From NCBI GenBank assembly GCA_007128085.1, contig SKYC01000322.1, forward strand, positions 1 through 6,612: 6,612 nt of DNA, given 5' to 3'. This stretch comes from Saprospiraceae bacterium. Lineage in GTDB: Bacteria; Bacteroidota; Bacteroidia; Chitinophagales; Saprospiraceae. This document shows positions 4,431 through 6,612 of the stretch, one piece after another. The notes under the pieces were generated by a model that worked only from the letters and a program-made list of their open reading frames with translations, was not told the DNA's origin and ran no database searches. How positions within the stretch are numbered: the stretch's first letter is position 1; every line of letters begins with the position of its first letter. The position numbers and the translations under genes are program-made.

Positions 4431-6612
4431 CTACCGTTTAATGATCACGTACCCACTCTCTGCCTCACTGCCATCTCCAAAATCCAACACATAAAAATAT
4501 GTTCCCTCAGGCAGAGGTTCCCCTCTGTGAGTCCCTTCCCAATTATTGTCGTAGGGCGCAGCGCGGAAAACCAGACTCCCCCACTGATCAAATACTTTCA
4601 AACTGTTATTCAAGTATCGGGATTCAGACAAACAGGGAACAATAAACGCATCGTTGATACCGTCACCGTTGGGTGTGAAAATATTCGGTGGGGTGCAATC
4701 CGATTCATCACCCGCGATTATCCGCACTTCCGCTTCATCGCACTTTTCCGGGCAAGTGATGAGACAAATTTTGTACCGAAGGACAAATTCTCCCGCTCTG
4801 CGCTCATTGGCCATATAACTTAAAAGGTCGGGTTCTCTCAATTCTATCACTCCCACTCCCTCTGAAGAAAGAATGCTCAGAGCTACAGAATCGGGCAGAT
4901 AGTCATTTTCGGTCAATTCAATATCGACCTGTCCTCCCATGGGCAATTCGATGACCAGGTCTCTGGCGATCGGGTGATCGAGATAAATCAGTTCTACGGT
5001 ATCTCTGTCATAATTCCTGCAGCTACCATTGGAAAGCGACCAGATCAGCACATTGACCCCGGGGCTCAGATTGCTCACCCGGCTCATGGCATTTTCCACA
5101 TCTTCAAAGACCAGTTCAGGCCGCAGCGAGCTCCACCTTCCAATGCCTGTTTCCGGGGCATCGGCCAACAGGAACACCTCGTCTGCTTCACAGCTCAAAA
5201 AGTCATCTCCGGCATAGGCCTCCTCATCGGGAATTTCGTAAGCTCTCAATTCTTTGACCGTAGAAAAATCCGAATAACAACCATTTAATTCAGCGCGGGC
5301 AATGAGGCTATTACTTCCGGGCTCAAAAACCGAGGGATCCGTGAATTTCTTACAGTGGGAAAACCCGGATACAACCGGATCATCGAGTTCCTCATTGAGA
5401 AAATAGGACAAAACAGTTCCTCCGACCAGGCTGTCCTGCTCTATGCAGAGCTCGAGTAAAAAGGGCTCATCGTCCAGGCAAATTCCATCAGAGGGCACGA
5501 TCGGATTGGGAGTATCGGGTTTTGGCCGAATGGCCACGGATTTAAAAGGCGAAGGTTCTGAGGGGCAGCCATTGGCAACGGCAAGCACCCGGTAGTCGCC
5601 CTCCATTTCTTTTTCGGCCGGCCACAGGACTTGTTCCCACATTCCCTGCTCAAAACTCACAGGTCCCTCCCAAAAGTACAATTCCCCCATCACCGGGTCC
5701 ACCTGAAGTACGATGCTATCTCCTTCACAGAAACTACCGCCCCCTTCCAGCACCGGAATATTTGGTCTGGGTCGAACCTCAATCTCTACAGGTGTAGCCG
5801 AAGCGGTGGTGCACTGGTCGATACTGACAAAAAGCGAGTACGTTCCCGCCATTCCCATGTCTGCAGGAGAGAAAGTTATCCGGGGTTCTGAGCTCGTCGC
5901 AATACCGGAAGGGGTAACCCAGTTAAAAACCCGTCCTGATTTGGCTTCTACGTCGCTCTCCAGGACAATGGTATCCCCCTCACAATAGCTGAGAACGGAA
6001 GTGAGTATTTGCGGCTCGAATCCAATATCTGTCACCTGAACTTCAATCTCCTCAGAATCGGAAGCACAACCATCGGCCGATACGACCAACCCGTACACTC
6101 CATTGTCGGATTCTGTTGAATTGGGTATGCATCCACTGGCTTGTGAGGAGATGAAATCATTGGGGCCGGTCCACTCATAATTATAACTGCCATCGTCTGC
6201 AGGAAACACCACCACTTGAAAACAATAATCGGTATTTCCATCGGCACATTCAAATCCCTGACTGATGATGGCTTGAATCTCAGGCCTGATTTTATTGACC
6301 ACTGTCGTAGAGCTCGTCTGTGTGCATCCCGCCGGGGTCACAACAGTCAGTTCATAATTCCCGTCGGAAAGGGGTTGCTGAATACTGTCTCCACTGAAGG
6401 AAAATCCACCCGGTCCACTCCACTCGTAATTGGCTCCCTGAATGGGTGACGAAGCGAGAATCACCGTATCTCCCTCACAAACCGGGCTGGTGTTGAACAG
6501 CGTCGGATCCGGTATTTCGTCTATGGATATGAAAAAGGGATTGGACAATTCTGAGCGGCACTGTCCAAAGTCTACCTGCACCTGCCACTCTCCTGCCAGG
6601 TCGGTGGAGGCA
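4431..6612 (-). CDS. Ig-repeat surface protein with T9SS type B sorting domain (5' end outside window)
   Basis: This is a fragment of 726 residues (numbered from the window edge). The frame stays open to the last base, reading ASTDLAGEWQ before the GTG at 6579-6581, so that GTG is an internal valine and the true start lies beyond the window. The fragment contains at least six Ig-like modules of about 80-95 residues, each with one opening and one closing cysteine (45/96, 122/182, 210/267, 295/349, 378/445, 474/531), and C18 closes a seventh. CEGDT/CEGDS openers recur at 45, 210 and 295. Residues about 544-634 resemble a cadherin-like/Big_9 module (TENDYLPDS, then YKICLITCPEKCDEAEV). Residues 639-726 form the CHU_C/gliding-motility C-terminal domain (PNIFTPNGDGINDAFIVPC, VFDQWGSLVF, LPEGTYFYVLDFGDG, YVIIKR). 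The family is exported by the T9SS. The cysteine pairs suggest an oxidised, extracellular rod; an adhesin or matrix role is inferred. The next genes encode its probable PorP/SprF partner and an OmpA-like protein. Confidence 0.9.
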   Translation of the reverse strand, partial: ASTDLAGEWQVQVDFGQCRSELSNPFFISIDEIPDPTLFNTSPVCEGDTVILASSPIQGANYEWSGPGGFSFSGDSIQQPLSDGNYELTVVTPAGCTQTSSTTVVNKIRPEIQAIISQGFECADGNTDYCFQVVVFPADDGSYNYEWTGPNDFISSQASGCIPNSTESDNGVYGLVVSADGCASDSEEIEVQVTDIGFEPQILTSVLSYCEGDTIVLESDVEAKSGRVFNWVTPSGIATSSEPRITFSPADMGMAGTYSLFVSIDQCTTASATPVEIEVRPRPNIPVLEGGGSFCEGDSIVLQVDPVMGELYFWEGPVSFEQGMWEQVLWPAEKEMEGDYRVLAVANGCPSEPSPFKSVAIRPKPDTPNPIVPSDGICLDDEPFLLELCIEQDSLVGGTVLSYFLNEELDDPVVSGFSHCKKFTDPSVFEPGSNSLIARAELNGCYSDFSTVKELRAYEIPDEEAYAGDDFLSCEADEVFLLADAPETGIGRWSSLRPELVFEDVENAMSRVSNLSPGVNVLIWSLSNGSCRNYDRDTVELIYLDHPIARDLVIELPMGGQVDIELTENDYLPDSVALSILSSEGVGVIELREPDLLSYMANERRAGEFVLRYKICLITCPEKCDEAEVRIIAGDESDCTPPNIFTPNGDGINDAFIVPCLSESRYLNNSLKVFDQWGSLVFRAAPYDNNWEGTHRGEPLPEGTYFYVLDFGDGSEAESGYVIIKR
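4434..4697 (-). other. Type B T9SS sorting domain within the Ig-repeat protein
   Basis: This stretch encodes the last 88 residues of the large surface protein. The hallmarks of the gliding-motility-associated C-terminal domain are in order: an entry cysteine, FTPNGDGINDAF, a strand with KVFDQWGSLVFRA, a WEGTHRGEPLPEGTYFYVLD loop-strand unit, and a final strand ending in lysine-arginine. In studied relatives the type B domain directs export through the T9SS and works with SprF-like partners, unlike the cleaved type A domain. The domain appears complete and undamaged. Confidence 0.92.
5019..6612 (-). repeat. Tandem Ig-like modules (protein-level repeats)
   Basis: Opening cysteines occur at fragment residues 45, 122, 210, 295, 378 and 474, a ladder with steps of 77, 88, 85, 83 and 96 residues. 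Each is followed 51-67 residues later by a closing cysteine, often in an xGC context (AGC, DGC, NGC). A YxWxGPxxF-like core recurs (near 62-70 and 145-153). The copies are diverged: DNA similarity is limited to short motifs such as the CEGD codons near 6470, 5980 and 5725. This is an old domain array and not a recent tandem duplication. It runs off the right edge, so the total number is unknown. Confidence 0.75.

Noticed and set aside
4527..6449. Plus-strand reading frames opposite the Ig-repeat gene
   Set aside because: They are overlapping antisense frames with no recognisable domains; the opposite strand encodes continuous Ig modules and a sorting domain.
6579..6581. GTG at 6579-6581 as the start of the Ig-repeat gene
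   Set aside because: The frame stays open to the window edge, and the residues before it (LAGEWQ) continue an Ig-like strand, so the codon is an internal valine.

Overview
The window looks like chromosome of a Bacteroidota bacterium, possibly of the Saprospiria/Lewinella type. The evidence is the protein families on the minus strand: a PorP/SprF-family outer-membrane protein, a PD40/OmpA fusion, and a large cysteine-rich Ig-repeat protein ending in a gliding-motility-type (CHU_C, type B) sorting domain. All three belong to the type IX secretion (T9SS) world that is specific to this phylum. Placement below phylum level rests only on the look of the C-terminal domain and is inference.

Layout. 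Positions 1-464 hold no recognisable gene. This stretch is AT-rich apart from a sharp GC island (about 63% at 91-190 against about 30% in the following 100 bases). The island contains nested inverted repeats and a core resembling a widespread intergenic palindromic repeat. Further on are a near-perfect 16-bp dyad (304-319) and a 6-bp inverted repeat flanking the leader (411-449); both could be regulatory sites for the next gene. Positions 465-1310 (+) encode an arsenite S-adenosylmethionine methyltransferase (ArsM) with all the expected arsenic-binding cysteines. It runs tail to tail into the minus-strand cluster with only 15 bases between the stop codons.

The minus-strand cluster, read in its own direction, is: the 3' part of a large Ig-repeat surface protein with a T9SS sorting domain (4431 to beyond 6612, 5' end outside the window), then after 88 bp a PorP/SprF-like protein (3383-4342), then after 101 bp an OmpA-family protein with a beta-propeller-like N-terminal half (1326-3281). 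The likely logic is that the first gene encodes a cargo exported through the T9SS and retained at the surface, the PorP/SprF protein is its dedicated outer-membrane partner, and the OmpA-family protein ties the assembly to peptidoglycan. This is a known type of gene set, not a new system. The cargo's adhesin or matrix role is inferred from architecture only.

The arsM gene and the T9SS cluster show no functional link; they are simply convergent neighbours. No tRNA, rRNA, CRISPR array, transposase or phage gene was seen.
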